From the NCBI GenBank assembly GCA_902594865.1, contig CACJNV010000007.1, forward strand, positions 1-59,189: a DNA stretch of 59,189 bases, read 5' to 3'. The position numbers were made by a program, and so were the translations under genes. The notes beneath the pieces were generated by a model. That model searched no databases. It had not been told where the DNA came from and worked only from the letters and a program-made list of their open reading frames with translations. This DNA comes from an uncultured Pelagibacteraceae bacterium (GTDB taxonomy: Bacteria > Pseudomonadota > Alphaproteobacteria > Pelagibacterales > Pelagibacteraceae). Below are positions 17,509 through 26,402 of this stretch, piece by piece (position 1 is the stretch's first letter; the number at the start of each line of letters is the position of its first letter).

Positions 17509-19887
17509 ATGGCAAGTTTAGTAGGTTCTAGAGTTGAGAGAAAAGAGGATAAAAGATTTTTAACTGGTAAAGGCAGATATACAGCAGATATTAATTTAGC
17601 AAATCAAACTTACGCAATTTTTGTTAGATCACCGCACGCAAGAGCATCTATTAAAAAAATAAATATCGATAAAGCTTTAAAATCATCAGGAGTAGTAAGC
17701 ATACTTACAGGCAAAGAAATAGCAGATGATAAAATTGGAGGTTTGATTGCGGGTTGGGCAATTAGAAGTGAAGACGGTACAGAAATGAAATGTCCTGGAA
17801 ACCCTCCGCTAGCTAAAGATAATGTAAATTTTGTTGGAGATCCTATTGCAGTTGTAATTGCTGAAAGTTTAGCAGAAGCAAAAGAAGCTGCAGAAAAAGT
17901 TGAAGTTGATTATAAAGTATTAAAAGCAGTCACAAGTACCGCAGATGCTATGAATGGAGATACTATTCATGAAGGCATCGATAAAAATCTTTGTTTTGAC
18001 TGGTTATTAGGCGATAGACAAAAAGTTAAAGAAGCATTTGATAAGGCTGATAAAGTAATTTCTATTGATATCATTAATAATAGATTAATTCCAAATGCAA
18101 TGGAGCCAAGAGCATGTGTTGCCGATTACAATGCAGCATCTGAAGAGATTACTTTATATACAACAAGTCAAAATCCACATCTATCAAGATTGATAATGTC
18201 TGCTTTTGGAAATGTAGCTCCTGAACATAAGTTAAGAGTTGTAGCTCCAGATGTTGGCGGTGGTTTTGGTTCAAAAATTAATGTCTACAACGAAGATATT
18301 GTTTGTAGCTGGGCAGCTAAAAAAATTAATAGAGCTATTAAGTGGGTTGCAGAAAGATCAGAGTCTTTTTTAACGGACATACATGGAAGAGATCATGTTA
18401 CTCATGCAGAATTAGCAGTTACTAAAGATGGAAAGTTTCTTGGCTTTAAAAATGAGACTATAGCAAATCTTGGAGCTTATGCTCGAGTATTTGGAACAGT
18501 GACGCCAACTTATTTATTTGGACCTTGTGCAACTGGAGTTTATGAAATTCCAGCAGCTTATACAAATGTCAAAGCTGTATATACAAATACAGCTCCAGTA
18601 GATGCTTATAGAGGTGCAGGTAGACCAGAAGCTACATATACTATTGAAAGATTAGTTGAAAAAGCTTCAATGGAATTAGGGATAGATAAAACTGAACTTA
18701 GAATTAAAAATTTCCCTACAGCATTTCCTTTTAAACAAACATTAGTTCATACAGTAGATTCTGGAGATTATGTTGCTGGAATGGAAAAGGCAAAACAGAT
18801 GGCAGACTACAAAGGTTTTGAGGCAAGAAGAAAAGAGTCTGAAGCCAAAGGAAAACTAAGAGGAATTGGTGTTACCTCATATTTTGAAGCATGCGGTATT
18901 GCTCCTTCGGCTGCTGTAATGTCTTTAGGATGTGGAGTTGGATTATGGGAATCTGCAGAGGTTAGATTTAATCCAACTGGACAAGTGACTGTTTACACGG
19001 GTTCACATAGTCATGGACAAAGTCACCAAACAACTTTTGCTCAAATAGCAGCTGATGAGTTAGGTGTACCAATAGAAAATATAGATATCGTTCATGGAGA
19101 TACAGATAAAGGAACATTTGGTATGGGAACATACGGTTCTAGATCTTTAGCTGTTGGTGGGATCGCAATTGTTAATGCTTGTAAAAAAATAGTTGAAAAA
19201 GGTAAAAGAGTTACAGCAAAAATGTTAGAGGCAAATCCAGAAGATGTTGAGTTTAAAGATGGTGAATTTATTGTTTCTAAATCAAATAAAAAGAAAACAA
19301 TAGGAGAAGTAGCTTTTGCTTGTTATTTACCGGGTGTAAGAGATGAAATGAAATCTCCATTGCCAGAGGGTGATGAGCCTGGTTTAAAAGAAACTTCTTT
19401 TTATGATCCTTCAAACTTTTCTTTTCCAGCAGGAACACATATTGCTGAAGTTGAGATAGATCCAGAAACAGGTCATGTGAAGCTAGAAAAATATACAGCT
19501 TGTGATGATTTTGGAAGAATAATTAATCCAATGGTTGTCGAAGGACAAGTTCATGGTGGTCTTGCTCAAGGTATTGGTCAAGCATTGTATGAAAATGCAG
19601 AGTATGATGAAACAGGTCAGTTGATGACTGGATCTTATATGGATTATACGATGCCACGTGCAGATAATTTTCCTGAGTTCAACATTGGTTATACTTGTAC
19701 ACACGCAACCACAAATCCTTTAGGAGTTAAAGGTTGTGGAGAAGCTGGAGCAATAGCAGCACCACCTACTGTGATGAATGCTGTAATTGATGCCTTAGGT
19801 GGACAAGAGGTTACTATGCCAGCTACAGCTGAAAAAGTGTGGAAGGCTTGTAAAAATCTAAAAAAATCTAACGCAAAAGCAGCATAG
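17509..19887 (+). CDS. coxL: Form II CoxL-like molybdenum hydroxylase large subunit
   Basis: This is the catalytic subunit of 792 residues in the xanthine oxidase family, holding the molybdopterin cytosine dinucleotide cofactor. Key blocks are DVGGGFGSKINVYNEDIV near residue 248, the active-site loop AYRGAGR near residue 366, GSHSHGQSHQTTFAQIAADELG near residue 503, and VKGCGEAGAIAAPPTVMNA with the catalytic glutamate near residue 744. The AYRGAGR loop marks form II. The AYRCSFR loop with the copper-binding cysteine of true (form I) CO dehydrogenase is absent, so CO oxidation is doubtful and another small organic substrate is likely. It has a strong ribosome-binding site (AAGGAGGAG). Confidence 0.93.
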   Translation: MASLVGSRVERKEDKRFLTGKGRYTADINLANQTYAIFVRSPHARASIKKINIDKALKSSGVVSILTGKEIADDKIGGLIAGWAIRSEDGTEMKCPGNPPLAKDNVNFVGDPIAVVIAESLAEAKEAAEKVEVDYKVLKAVTSTADAMNGDTIHEGIDKNLCFDWLLGDRQKVKEAFDKADKVISIDIINNRLIPNAMEPRACVADYNAASEEITLYTTSQNPHLSRLIMSAFGNVAPEHKLRVVAPDVGGGFGSKINVYNEDIVCSWAAKKINRAIKWVAERSESFLTDIHGRDHVTHAELAVTKDGKFLGFKNETIANLGAYARVFGTVTPTYLFGPCATGVYEIPAAYTNVKAVYTNTAPVDAYRGAGRPEATYTIERLVEKASMELGIDKTELRIKNFPTAFPFKQTLVHTVDSGDYVAGMEKAKQMADYKGFEARRKESEAKGKLRGIGVTSYFEACGIAPSAAVMSLGCGVGLWESAEVRFNPTGQVTVYTGSHSHGQSHQTTFAQIAADELGVPIENIDIVHGDTDKGTFGMGTYGSRSLAVGGIAIVNACKKIVEKGKRVTAKMLEANPEDVEFKDGEFIVSKSNKKKTIGEVAFACYLPGVRDEMKSPLPEGDEPGLKETSFYDPSNFSFPAGTHIAEVEIDPETGHVKLEKYTACDDFGRIINPMVVEGQVHGGLAQGIGQALYENAEYDETGQLMTGSYMDYTMPRADNFPEFNIGYTCTHATTNPLGVKGCGEAGAIAAPPTVMNAVIDALGGQEVTMPATAEKVWKACKNLKKSNAKAA

Positions 19888-19894
19888 GAGGTTT

Positions 19895-20680
19895 ATGAAA
19901 GATTTTAATTATCATTCAGCAAAAGATAGTAAAGAGGCATCTAAACTTGCTTCATCTAGTTCTGCTTTTTTAGCAGGAGGAATGACTACTATTCCTTCAA
20001 TGAAATTAGGATTGGCTACTTACAAAGATTTAATTGATATAAAAAATATTAAAAAATTAAGTGGTATAAAAGTAAGTGGCAAATCAGTTACAATAGGAGC
20101 TGCAACTAAACATGTTGAAGTTTCAAATTCTAAAGATGTTAAAAAAGCAATTCCATCATTGTCTAGTTTGGCTGAAGGAATTGGTGATCCACAAGTAAGA
20201 AATAGAGGAACGATAGGTGGTTCAATTGCAAATAATGATCCATCAGCGGATTATCCATCTGCATGCATAGCTTTAAACGCAACAATACATACGAACGAAA
20301 GAAAAATTGAAGCGACAAAGTTTTTTAAAGGAATGTTTGAGACAGCTTTAAAAAAGGGTGAGTTAATTGAAGCTATCGAATTTCAAATACCAGAAAAATC
20401 TAGCTATCAAAAACATCCTAATCCTGCATCTAGATATGCAATCGTTGGAGTATATGTGGCTAAACATAAAGGAGACGTAAACGTTGCAGTTACTGGCGCA
20501 AAATCATGCGTTTATAATGATAAAGAAATGTCGAAAGCTCTATCGGGTAATTTTTCCTCTTCTTCAATAGATGGAATGGATCTAGATAGTTCAGAAATGA
20601 ACTCTGATATGCATGCTTCTGCAGAATTTAGAGCTAGTTTAGTTGTCACTCAGGCTAAAAAAGCCGTTGATGCTTGTTAG
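19895..20680 (+). CDS. coxM: CoxM-like FAD-binding subunit of a molybdenum hydroxylase
   Basis: This medium subunit of 261 residues binds FAD and passes electrons to the acceptor. FAD motifs are visible as AGGMTTIPSMKLGLA near residue 28 and TIGGSIANNDPSADYPSA near residue 109. The GDPQVRNRG segment lies just before the second. The start follows AGGAGG, eight bases after coxL, so S, L and M form one operon. Confidence 0.94.
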   Translation: MKDFNYHSAKDSKEASKLASSSSAFLAGGMTTIPSMKLGLATYKDLIDIKNIKKLSGIKVSGKSVTIGAATKHVEVSNSKDVKKAIPSLSSLAEGIGDPQVRNRGTIGGSIANNDPSADYPSACIALNATIHTNERKIEATKFFKGMFETALKKGELIEAIEFQIPEKSSYQKHPNPASRYAIVGVYVAKHKGDVNVAVTGAKSCVYNDKEMSKALSGNFSSSSIDGMDLDSSEMNSDMHASAEFRASLVVTQAKKAVDAC

Positions 20681-20701
20681 TTAAAAACTATATTTTATCA
20701 G

Positions 20702-21031
20702 ATGAAAAATTCATTTGATGAGAAAATATTAGACGAAGCTCAAGATTGGATCAACGCTAATCAAAAAGTAGTTTTAGCAACAGTAATTCAAACCTGGGGA
20801 TCATCACCTAGACAAGTTGGTAGCAGAATGATTGTGAATGAAAAAGGAGATTTTTCAGGATCAGTTTCTGGAGGATGTGTGGAGTCTGCAGTTGTAAGCG
20901 AATGTCTATCATTAATTAAAGACGACAAGCCTTGTAAAAAAATAGAATTTAAAGTTTCGAATGAGAGCGCGTGGGAAGTGGGTCTAGCATGTGGTGGAGA
21001 GATAGCGGTATATATTGAGCAGATACACTAA
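20702..21031 (+). CDS. XdhC/CoxI-family maturation protein, N-terminal part
   Basis: This 109-residue protein equals the XdhC_CoxI domain: LATVIQTWGSSPRQVGSRMIV, SGSVSGGCVESAV and LACGGEIAVYIE. XdhC proteins bind sulfurated molybdenum cofactor and insert it into hydroxylases. Here the two XdhC domains are separate genes; the second starts in the stop codon of this one (one-base overlap). The split is probably natural rather than a frameshift, because each part has proper ends and stop-start coupling. Confidence 0.88.
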   Translation: MKNSFDEKILDEAQDWINANQKVVLATVIQTWGSSPRQVGSRMIVNEKGDFSGSVSGGCVESAVVSECLSLIKDDKPCKKIEFKVSNESAWEVGLACGGEIAVYIEQIH

Positions 21032-21711
21032 TGAAAATTAAAACACTTGAAGAAATATTAAAAAAAAAATCATCAAAAACTGAGTTTGCAATTCTTACAA
21101 ATTTAGAAAATGGTGATAGTGAAATTTATTTACCTGGCACTTCTCCAAAAGGAGAATTTTCAAAATATGCTGATGAAATAGAAAATTTTTTTAAATCAAA
21201 AAAAAACGGCGTTATAGAAAATTCAAAGATTTTTGTTGAAACTTATATAAAACCAATAAAAGTAATTATTGTTGGGGCCGTGCATATTGCGCAATATTTA
21301 GTTGATTTTGCAAAAAGTTTAAATTTTGAAATTAGTATTATAGATCCAAGAGGATATTTTGCATCCGAGCAAAGATTTCCTGATATTAAAGTTATTAATA
21401 AATGGCCAAAAGAAGCTTTTGAGGAAATTGAAACTAATTCAAGCACAGCCTTAATAGCTTTAACACATGATCCAAAAATAGATGATCCTGCTTTGCAATA
21501 CGCATTAAAAAATAAATTTTATTATATTGGAGCACTTGGCAGTAAAAAAACCCATGAAAATAGATGTCAAAGATTAGCCGAAGCTGGATTTACTAATGAT
21601 GAAATTAATTCAATTTACGGACCAATTGGTATTAAGCTTGGTGGTAAATCTGCTCCAGAGATTGCATTATCTATTATAGCTCAATTAGTATCAGAAACTT
21701 ATAAAAAGTGA
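21031..21711 (+). CDS. XdhC Rossmann-domain protein, C-terminal part
   Basis: This 226-residue protein holds the XdhC C-terminal Rossmann domain. It shows KVIIVGAVHIAQYLVDFAKSL near residue 72, IIDPRGYFASEQRFP, ALTHDPKIDDPAL and the conserved YIGALGSKKTHENR near residue 165, ending with GGKSAPEIALSIIAQLV. With the preceding small gene it makes a two-part XdhC for loading the Cox-like enzyme with cofactor. It overlaps the next gene by four bases. Confidence 0.9.
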   Translation: MKIKTLEEILKKKSSKTEFAILTNLENGDSEIYLPGTSPKGEFSKYADEIENFFKSKKNGVIENSKIFVETYIKPIKVIIVGAVHIAQYLVDFAKSLNFEISIIDPRGYFASEQRFPDIKVINKWPKEAFEEIETNSSTALIALTHDPKIDDPALQYALKNKFYYIGALGSKKTHENRCQRLAEAGFTNDEINSIYGPIGIKLGGKSAPEIALSIIAQLVSETYKK

Positions 21712-22283
21712 TTAAAGCAATATTACTTGCAGCTGGCCAATCAAAAAGAATGAAATCTGAAAATAAACTGATTAAGCTATATAAAAATAAACCGTTAATA
21801 AATTATTCATTAAATGTATTAAAAAAAAGTAAAGTAAATAAAATTATCATAGTTCTTGGCCATCAACACAAAGAAGTAAAAAAAATAATAAAAAAAAATA
21901 AAAAAATTATTTTTACCTATAATAAAAATTACAAACAAGGGATGGCCTCTTCTATAAAAACAGGATTAAAAAAAATATCTAAAAATGATAAGGGCTTTAT
22001 TATAGCTCAGTCGGATATGCCATTTGTTAAACAATCAGATATAAATAAAATTTGTAGATCTATAAATTTTAAAAAATTTTTAATACATGCGTTAAAATAT
22101 AAAACTAGAGTAGGTAACCCCATCGGTTTTGATAATTCTTTAATAAAAAAATTTAAAAATATTAAAGGTCAGTTTGGAGCAAAATTTATGGTTAAAAGGC
22201 TTAAAAATAGAACAAATTTTATTAAAACTAAGAGTATTAAATCTTTTAAAGATTTTGATAAAGCCTCAGATTTTAGAAGCTGA
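21708..22283 (+). CDS. MobA-like NTP transferase (molybdopterin nucleotidyltransferase)
   Basis: This is a GT-A-fold nucleotidyltransferase of 191 residues. The N-terminal AILLAAGQSKRMKSENKL is the nucleotide-binding loop. AQSDMPFV carries the metal aspartate near residue 104, and GNPIGFD follows. Given the molybdenum hydroxylase directly upstream, it most likely makes molybdopterin cytosine dinucleotide (MocA role). It starts with GTG inside the end of the xdhC part. It is extremely lysine-rich, a common trait in this genome. Its 3' end overlaps convergent msrQ by 18 bases. Confidence 0.87.
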   Translation: MIKAILLAAGQSKRMKSENKLIKLYKNKPLINYSLNVLKKSKVNKIIIVLGHQHKEVKKIIKKNKKIIFTYNKNYKQGMASSIKTGLKKISKNDKGFIIAQSDMPFVKQSDINKICRSINFKKFLIHALKYKTRVGNPIGFDNSLIKKFKNIKGQFGAKFMVKRLKNRTNFIKTKSIKSFKDFDKASDFRS

Positions 22284-22847
22284 TCTTGTAATTTTAATTC
22301 TAAAAAGTAAAAGAATTACTAAAATAATTAAAAATATAAGTGGTTTGAAAAATATTGTTTTTGATAGCCAAATATAATGAAGTACGCCAAAAATCCCAAT
22401 TATATAAATTAATCTATGAATTTTTTTCCAATTTTGTTTTAACAGTCTAACCATTTTCTCAGATGACGTTACAGCAAGTGGAATTAATAACAGCCAAGCT
22501 GAAAATCCTATAAAGATAAACTTCTTTTTTAAGACATCATTTATCAGTGGCTCGAAATCAAATCTGTAATCAAGACCAACATAACTTAACATATGAATAG
22601 ATGCATAAAAAAAAGTAAACAAACCAAGCATTCTTCTAAACTTGATCCACTCTACTGATTTTGTGATTTGCTTAAGTGGTGTCATTGAAAGAGTTAAAAG
22701 AATAAATATCAAAGTCCATTCTCCAAAGTGATTTATTATTCTATCAACAGGCTCTGGACCTAATTGATTAAAAATTATTTGATAAGAAATCACATAAATT
22801 GGCCAAAGTGAAAGAAAAAAAACTAGAGTTTTAGAATATTTTCTCAA
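22266..22847 (-). CDS. msrQ: MsrQ, heme-binding membrane subunit of periplasmic methionine sulfoxide reductase
   Basis: Six-helix inner-membrane protein of 193 residues in the YedZ/MsrQ family that passes quinol electrons to MsrP. Histidines expected to hold heme are in YASIHML near residue 91 and in WKKIHRLIY and FGVLHYIWL near residues 144 and 157. The typical GEWTLIFILLTLSMTPL segment is present near residue 42. It starts seven bases after the msrP stop, so the two are co-transcribed. Confidence 0.93.
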   Translation of the reverse strand: MRKYSKTLVFFLSLWPIYVISYQIIFNQLGPEPVDRIINHFGEWTLIFILLTLSMTPLKQITKSVEWIKFRRMLGLFTFFYASIHMLSYVGLDYRFDFEPLINDVLKKKFIFIGFSAWLLLIPLAVTSSEKMVRLLKQNWKKIHRLIYIIGIFGVLHYIWLSKTIFFKPLIFLIILVILLLFRIKITRSASKI

Positions 22848-22853
22848 TTTAAT

Positions 22854-23759
22854 TTAGAAATTTTTTTTTAAATCCATACCGCTATAGAGACTTGCAACTT
22901 CATCTCCATAACCATTAAACATTAAGGTCTTTACTCTAGGCGCCCAAACACCTTCACCTATTATTCTTTCAGTTGCTTGAGACCATCTTGGGTGATCAAC
23001 ATTAGGGTTAACATTTGAGTAAAATCCATACTCTCTAGGTGAAGCCCACATCCATGATGAGGTAGGCATGTTTTCGACAAATTTAATTTTAACAATAGCT
23101 TTTGCACTTTTAAAACCATACTTCCATGGAATAAAAATTCTTAGTGGTGCTCCGTTTTGATTAGGGAGTTTTTTACCATATAAACCTGTCACAACTGTTG
23201 TCAAAGGATGCATGGCTTCGTCAATTCTTAAACCTTCATTGTAAGGCCAGTTTAAAACAGGGTATCTTTGACCTTTCATTTGTGCAGGGTCATATACACT
23301 TTCAAATTCAACAAATTTTGCTTTATTAGTTGGATTTACTTTTGATAGTAATTTGCTCAAAGAAAAGCCCATCCATGGAATAACCATAGACCAACCCTCA
23401 ACACATCTTAATCGATATATTCTTTCTTCAGAAATAAACATTTCTGAGATTTCTTCCATAGATAATTTTATTGGTTTTTCAACTTCACCCTCTATAGCAA
23501 TATCCCAAGGAGTTGTTTTAAATATTTGAGAGTTTCTATAAGGATCACTCTTTGATGTTCCAAACTCATAATAATTATTATAAGTCGTTATGTCTTTATA
23601 ACTCGTTAATTTATCTCTCTTACTTGCTAAAGATTTATTTAAAAAGGGTATACTAGACATTGCTAATGTGCTTGCACCAAGACCTACAGATTTAATGAAA
23701 GATCTTCTTTTTTTATAAATATTCTCTGGTGTAATTTCTGAATTTTTAAATTTTATCAT
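22854..23759 (-). CDS. msrP: MsrP, periplasmic protein-methionine-sulfoxide reductase catalytic subunit
   Basis: Molybdopterin enzyme of 301 residues (YedY/MsrP) that repairs oxidised methionine in periplasmic proteins. It has a Tat signal with the twin-arginine motif RRSFIKSVG near residue 18, consistent with export of a folded cofactor enzyme. The molybdenum-ligand cysteine is in RLRCVEGWSMVIPW near residue 119. PLTTVVTGLYGKKLPNQNGAPLRI and the SSWMWASPREYGFYSNVNP end are standard. It lies one base from moaE, so the enzyme and its cofactor genes form one run. Confidence 0.95.
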   Translation of the reverse strand: MIKFKNSEITPENIYKKRRSFIKSVGLGASTLAMSSIPFLNKSLASKRDKLTSYKDITTYNNYYEFGTSKSDPYRNSQIFKTTPWDIAIEGEVEKPIKLSMEEISEMFISEERIYRLRCVEGWSMVIPWMGFSLSKLLSKVNPTNKAKFVEFESVYDPAQMKGQRYPVLNWPYNEGLRIDEAMHPLTTVVTGLYGKKLPNQNGAPLRIFIPWKYGFKSAKAIVKIKFVENMPTSSWMWASPREYGFYSNVNPNVDHPRWSQATERIIGEGVWAPRVKTLMFNGYGDEVASLYSGMDLKKNF

Positions 23760-23760
23760 T

Positions 23761-24207
23761 TTAATTATTTAGAGATATTCCTTTTAACCACTCACTGTCC
23801 TCATTTTCATAATGTTCTTTTTTCCAAATAGGTGATCTTTTTTTAATTTCTTCAATTATATATCTAGATAACACAAAAGCTTGATCTCTATGTTTGCAAG
23901 CTACACCAATAATGATGCTTTTTTCTTTTAAACCCACATACCCTTTAACATGCTCAATAAATACTGCTTTTTCTTTAATATTTAGCTTGTTATCAGCTTC
24001 TTCATAAATTTCTTCAAAACTTTTTATAACCATACTTTCTTTTGCATCATAGGTAATACCAGTAACTGTTTTATTTTCATTTAAATTTCTTACAGTCCCA
24101 ACAAAATATATTACAGCGCCAAATTTCGATTGATTTAAAAAATTTTCTGCTTTTGAAATTTCTATCTTCTCATTTTTTGAAGCATCAATAATTTTAGTAT
24201 GTAGCAT
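23761..24207 (-). CDS. moaE: MoaE, molybdopterin synthase catalytic subunit
   Basis: MoaE of 148 residues joins with MoaD to convert cPMP to molybdopterin. The pattern GAVIYFVGTVRNLNENKTV near residue 30, ACKHRDQAFVLSRYIIEEIKKRSPIWKKEHY near residue 103 and EDSEWLKG are all family features. The lysine in PIWKKEHY is the catalytic one. Its start is in the moaD stop codon (one-base overlap). Confidence 0.94.
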   Translation of the reverse strand: MLHTKIIDASKNEKIEISKAENFLNQSKFGAVIYFVGTVRNLNENKTVTGITYDAKESMVIKSFEEIYEEADNKLNIKEKAVFIEHVKGYVGLKEKSIIIGVACKHRDQAFVLSRYIIEEIKKRSPIWKKEHYENEDSEWLKGISLNN

Positions 24208-24476
24208 TAACCGCCTCCTATAGGAGGTATAATGCTAAAGTTTTGTTTTTTAACTATTTTATAATTGTCTGAGACAATTTTATCATCAGACGAACAAAAA
24301 GCTGATGATTTAATAATTTTTTTAAAAGTTTCATTTCCTTTAAATTTTATATCAATAAACTCTATCATTTGGTTTCTAAGATCTTTTATTGAGGAATTTT
24401 CAATTAATTCAAAGTCTAAATGGGATTTAGTACTAAATTCTCTAGCTGCGCCAAATAGTTCAACTGATATTTTCAT
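24207..24476 (-). CDS. moaD: MoaD, molybdopterin synthase sulfur carrier
   Basis: Ubiquitin-like sulfur carrier of 89 residues. It begins with KISVELFGAAREF, as MoaD proteins do, and ends in SIIPPIGGG, where the terminal Gly-Gly becomes the thiocarboxylate that donates sulfur. It overlaps moaC and moaE by one base each, fixing the order moaA-C-D-E. Confidence 0.93.
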   Translation of the reverse strand: MKISVELFGAAREFSTKSHLDFELIENSSIKDLRNQMIEFIDIKFKGNETFKKIIKSSAFCSSDDKIVSDNYKIVKKQNFSIIPPIGGG

Positions 24477-25021
24477 TAAAAAATATTTTTTAAAAAATCT
24501 GGGAGACCATCAGGGTTTTTCCATAATCCACTTTTTCCACCTTCTTTAATTAATAATTTTACATTATCAATTTTAAGATGTGGATTTACTATTTTGCTTA
24601 AATCATAAATTGTGATTAAGGCAGAGTTAACACCCATTATAGCTTCCATTTCAACACCTGTTTTTGCTACTGCAGAAACTACGCAAAAAACTTCTAATGA
24701 ACTGTCTAATTCATTCATAATTATTTTAGTAGCCGTATGGTCAATTGGAAGTGGGTGACATAGAGGAATAAGTTCACTTGTTTTTTTTACACCCAACACA
24801 GCTGATACCTCAGCTAAAGTAATAGGATCTCCTTTAGGCATCTTCTTATTTTTAATTAGATCAAAAACCTCTTTTCCAACATAAATTTTACCTGACGCAA
24901 GTGCTCTTCTAAAAGTTTCTTTTTTTGAAGAAACATCAACCATATTGAAAGAGTTTTTTTGAAATATTTCTTTCGCCCAATCTTTAAGTTCTTCTTGATT
25001 TATAATTTTTAATTTTGACAT
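24476..25021 (-). CDS. moaC: MoaC, cyclic pyranopterin monophosphate synthase
   Basis: MoaC completes cPMP formation after the MoaA radical step. The N-terminal MVDVSSKKETFRRALA is the usual start of the conserved region, followed by KTSELIPLCHPLPI with the active-site Cys-His, VVSAVAKTGVEMEAI and ITIYDLSKIV. The 181-residue length includes about 25 extra residues at the N-terminus and 20 at the C-terminus relative to the minimal family. It overlaps moaA by one base. Confidence 0.95.
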   Translation of the reverse strand: MSKLKIINQEELKDWAKEIFQKNSFNMVDVSSKKETFRRALASGKIYVGKEVFDLIKNKKMPKGDPITLAEVSAVLGVKKTSELIPLCHPLPIDHTATKIIMNELDSSLEVFCVVSAVAKTGVEMEAIMGVNSALITIYDLSKIVNPHLKIDNVKLLIKEGGKSGLWKNPDGLPDFLKNIF

Positions 25022-26013
25022 TAGCCACCCGTGGTAGATAAATTTTTAGTTAAACCAGTTTCGCCTAGTTCCAAATGGTGAGATTCTTTTTTAAATTTCA
25101 TTTGACCCATTATAAGATCTTGTAATTCTTCAATTTGATCATCTTTTTGTAATAAATGTCTTATACTTATTCCAGTATTTCCAAATAGGCATAATCTAAG
25201 ATCTCCTCTTGATGTAATTCTTAATCTGTTACAGCTTCTACAAAAATCTTTAGAGTAGGGCGCTATAATTCCAAATTTCCCTGTGTATTCTGGATTGATA
25301 TAATTTAGTGACGGCCCTGCATCTTTACCTAAGGTTTGATAAATCCAATTATTTTTATTTAAGTAGTCTTTGAAAATTTTTGAAGATATATGATATTTTT
25401 TAAAATAATCTAGGTTATCGCCTGTTTGCATTAGTTCTATATATCGAAAATCCACTTTGTTCTTTTTTATAAATTCTCCCCAAGACTCAAAATCTTTTTC
25501 TGATGCATTTATTCCATTTAAAAGAACTGCATTAATCTTAATATTTTCAAAATTTAAATCTTGAAGGATGTTAATTCCTTTTAAAATCTCTGGTAATCGA
25601 TCATGACCTGTAACATTTTTGAATGTATTTCTATCTAGACTATCAATGCTAATATTAATGCCGTTTAAGCCACTATCTACTAACATCCTTGCTTTTTCAT
25701 CTAAATGATAACCGTTTGTGGTAATTACAACTTTTTTTATTCCTGCTTCATTTTTTAAGATCTTGATTATATCAAAAAAATCTTTTCTTACTGTTGGTTC
25801 GCCTCCAGTGAGTCTAATTTTACATACACCCAATTTTGAAAAAACTTTTGCTAGACGTCTGATTTCCTCTAAGTGAAGAAATTTTCTATTATCGCTCTTG
25901 TCAACTTGATAACCATTAGGTAAACAATACCCACACTTAAAATTACATACATCGGTAATCGAAAGTCTTATATAAGGAAAAGACCTACCAAAACTATCTC
26001 TTAATATTTTCAT
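25021..26013 (-). CDS. moaA: MoaA, GTP 3',8-cyclase (radical SAM)
   Basis: MoaA uses two [4Fe-4S] clusters to rearrange GTP in the first step of molybdenum cofactor synthesis. The radical-SAM cluster is in CNFKCGYC near residue 22, LTGGEPTVRKD follows, and the C-terminal cluster is CRSCNRLRITSRGDLRLCLFG. The terminal Gly-Gly (STTGG) needed by MoaA is present. A longer frame opens at an ATG at 26031. That ATG lies in a strong hairpin and adds only MIALTL, so the ATG at 26013, starting MKILRDSFGR, is preferred. Confidence 0.92.
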   Translation of the reverse strand: MKILRDSFGRSFPYIRLSITDVCNFKCGYCLPNGYQVDKSDNRKFLHLEEIRRLAKVFSKLGVCKIRLTGGEPTVRKDFFDIIKILKNEAGIKKVVITTNGYHLDEKARMLVDSGLNGINISIDSLDRNTFKNVTGHDRLPEILKGINILQDLNFENIKINAVLLNGINASEKDFESWGEFIKKNKVDFRYIELMQTGDNLDYFKKYHISSKIFKDYLNKNNWIYQTLGKDAGPSLNYINPEYTGKFGIIAPYSKDFCRSCNRLRITSRGDLRLCLFGNTGISIRHLLQKDDQIEELQDLIMGQMKFKKESHHLELGETGLTKNLSTTGG

Positions 26014-26024
26014 TAAAGTTAAAG

Positions 26025-26055
26025 CTATCATAATTAATAAAATTAATCATGATAG
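26025..26055 (-). terminator. Strong hairpin between the GYD gene and moaA
   Basis: Two 14-base arms with one mismatch (CTATCAT-A-ATTAAT against ATTAAT-C-ATGATAG) surround a three-base loop. The structure sits 20 bases after the GYD-gene stop and 11 bases before the preferred moaA start. There is no long T run on either strand, so it may be an attenuator, an mRNA 3'-end stabiliser or a translational control element for moaA rather than a simple terminator. Confidence 0.5.
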
Positions 26056-26075
26056 AATTAACTTAAAATGTAGCT

Positions 26076-26402
26076 CTAACCTGCTGGTTTATAATTAGCC
26101 ATAGCTTTTGATGCCATGCCGGCAGCTTTACCCATATCCATTTCCTCTAATATGGTAAAATTTGTTATAGCTCCAGAAGCTTCAACTGCTAGCTTAACTG
26201 CTGCTGCACCTTCAAATCCAATACTGCCACTCACAACTCCTACAAAATCATAAGCTCCCCTTGTGATCATAAAAGATTCCATCTTTCCTCCTACTGCCTC
26301 TGATAAAGCAGTAGCTGCTGCAGCTCTGTCTTGATCCGGATTACCTATAAATCCTTTAAAAGCTTGAGCTGTATAATTGCCCATTACTATAAATTTAGCC
26401 AT
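26076..26402 (-). CDS. GYD-domain protein
   Basis: This small protein of 108 residues has a ferredoxin-like GYD domain. The name-giving region reads MITRGAYDFVGVV near residue 47, and the glycine/alanine-rich FEGAAAVKLAVEASGAI near residue 65 follows. A longer frame opens at 26429, but an excellent ribosome-binding site (AAGGAGGT) six bases before the ATG at 26402 decides the start. Function is unknown. The strong site suggests high expression, which the downstream hairpin would confine to this gene. Confidence 0.85.
   Translation of the reverse strand: MAKFIVMGNYTAQAFKGFIGNPDQDRAAAATALSEAVGGKMESFMITRGAYDFVGVVSGSIGFEGAAAVKLAVEASGAITNFTILEEMDMGKAAGMASKAMANYKPAG

Noticed and set aside
17509..19887. 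True aerobic CO dehydrogenase
   Set aside because: The copper-coordinating cysteine loop of form I is absent; only the form II loop is present.
20702..21711. XdhC broken by a frameshift
   Set aside because: The two parts meet in a stop-start overlap, each with complete domain ends; split XdhC genes are a normal arrangement.
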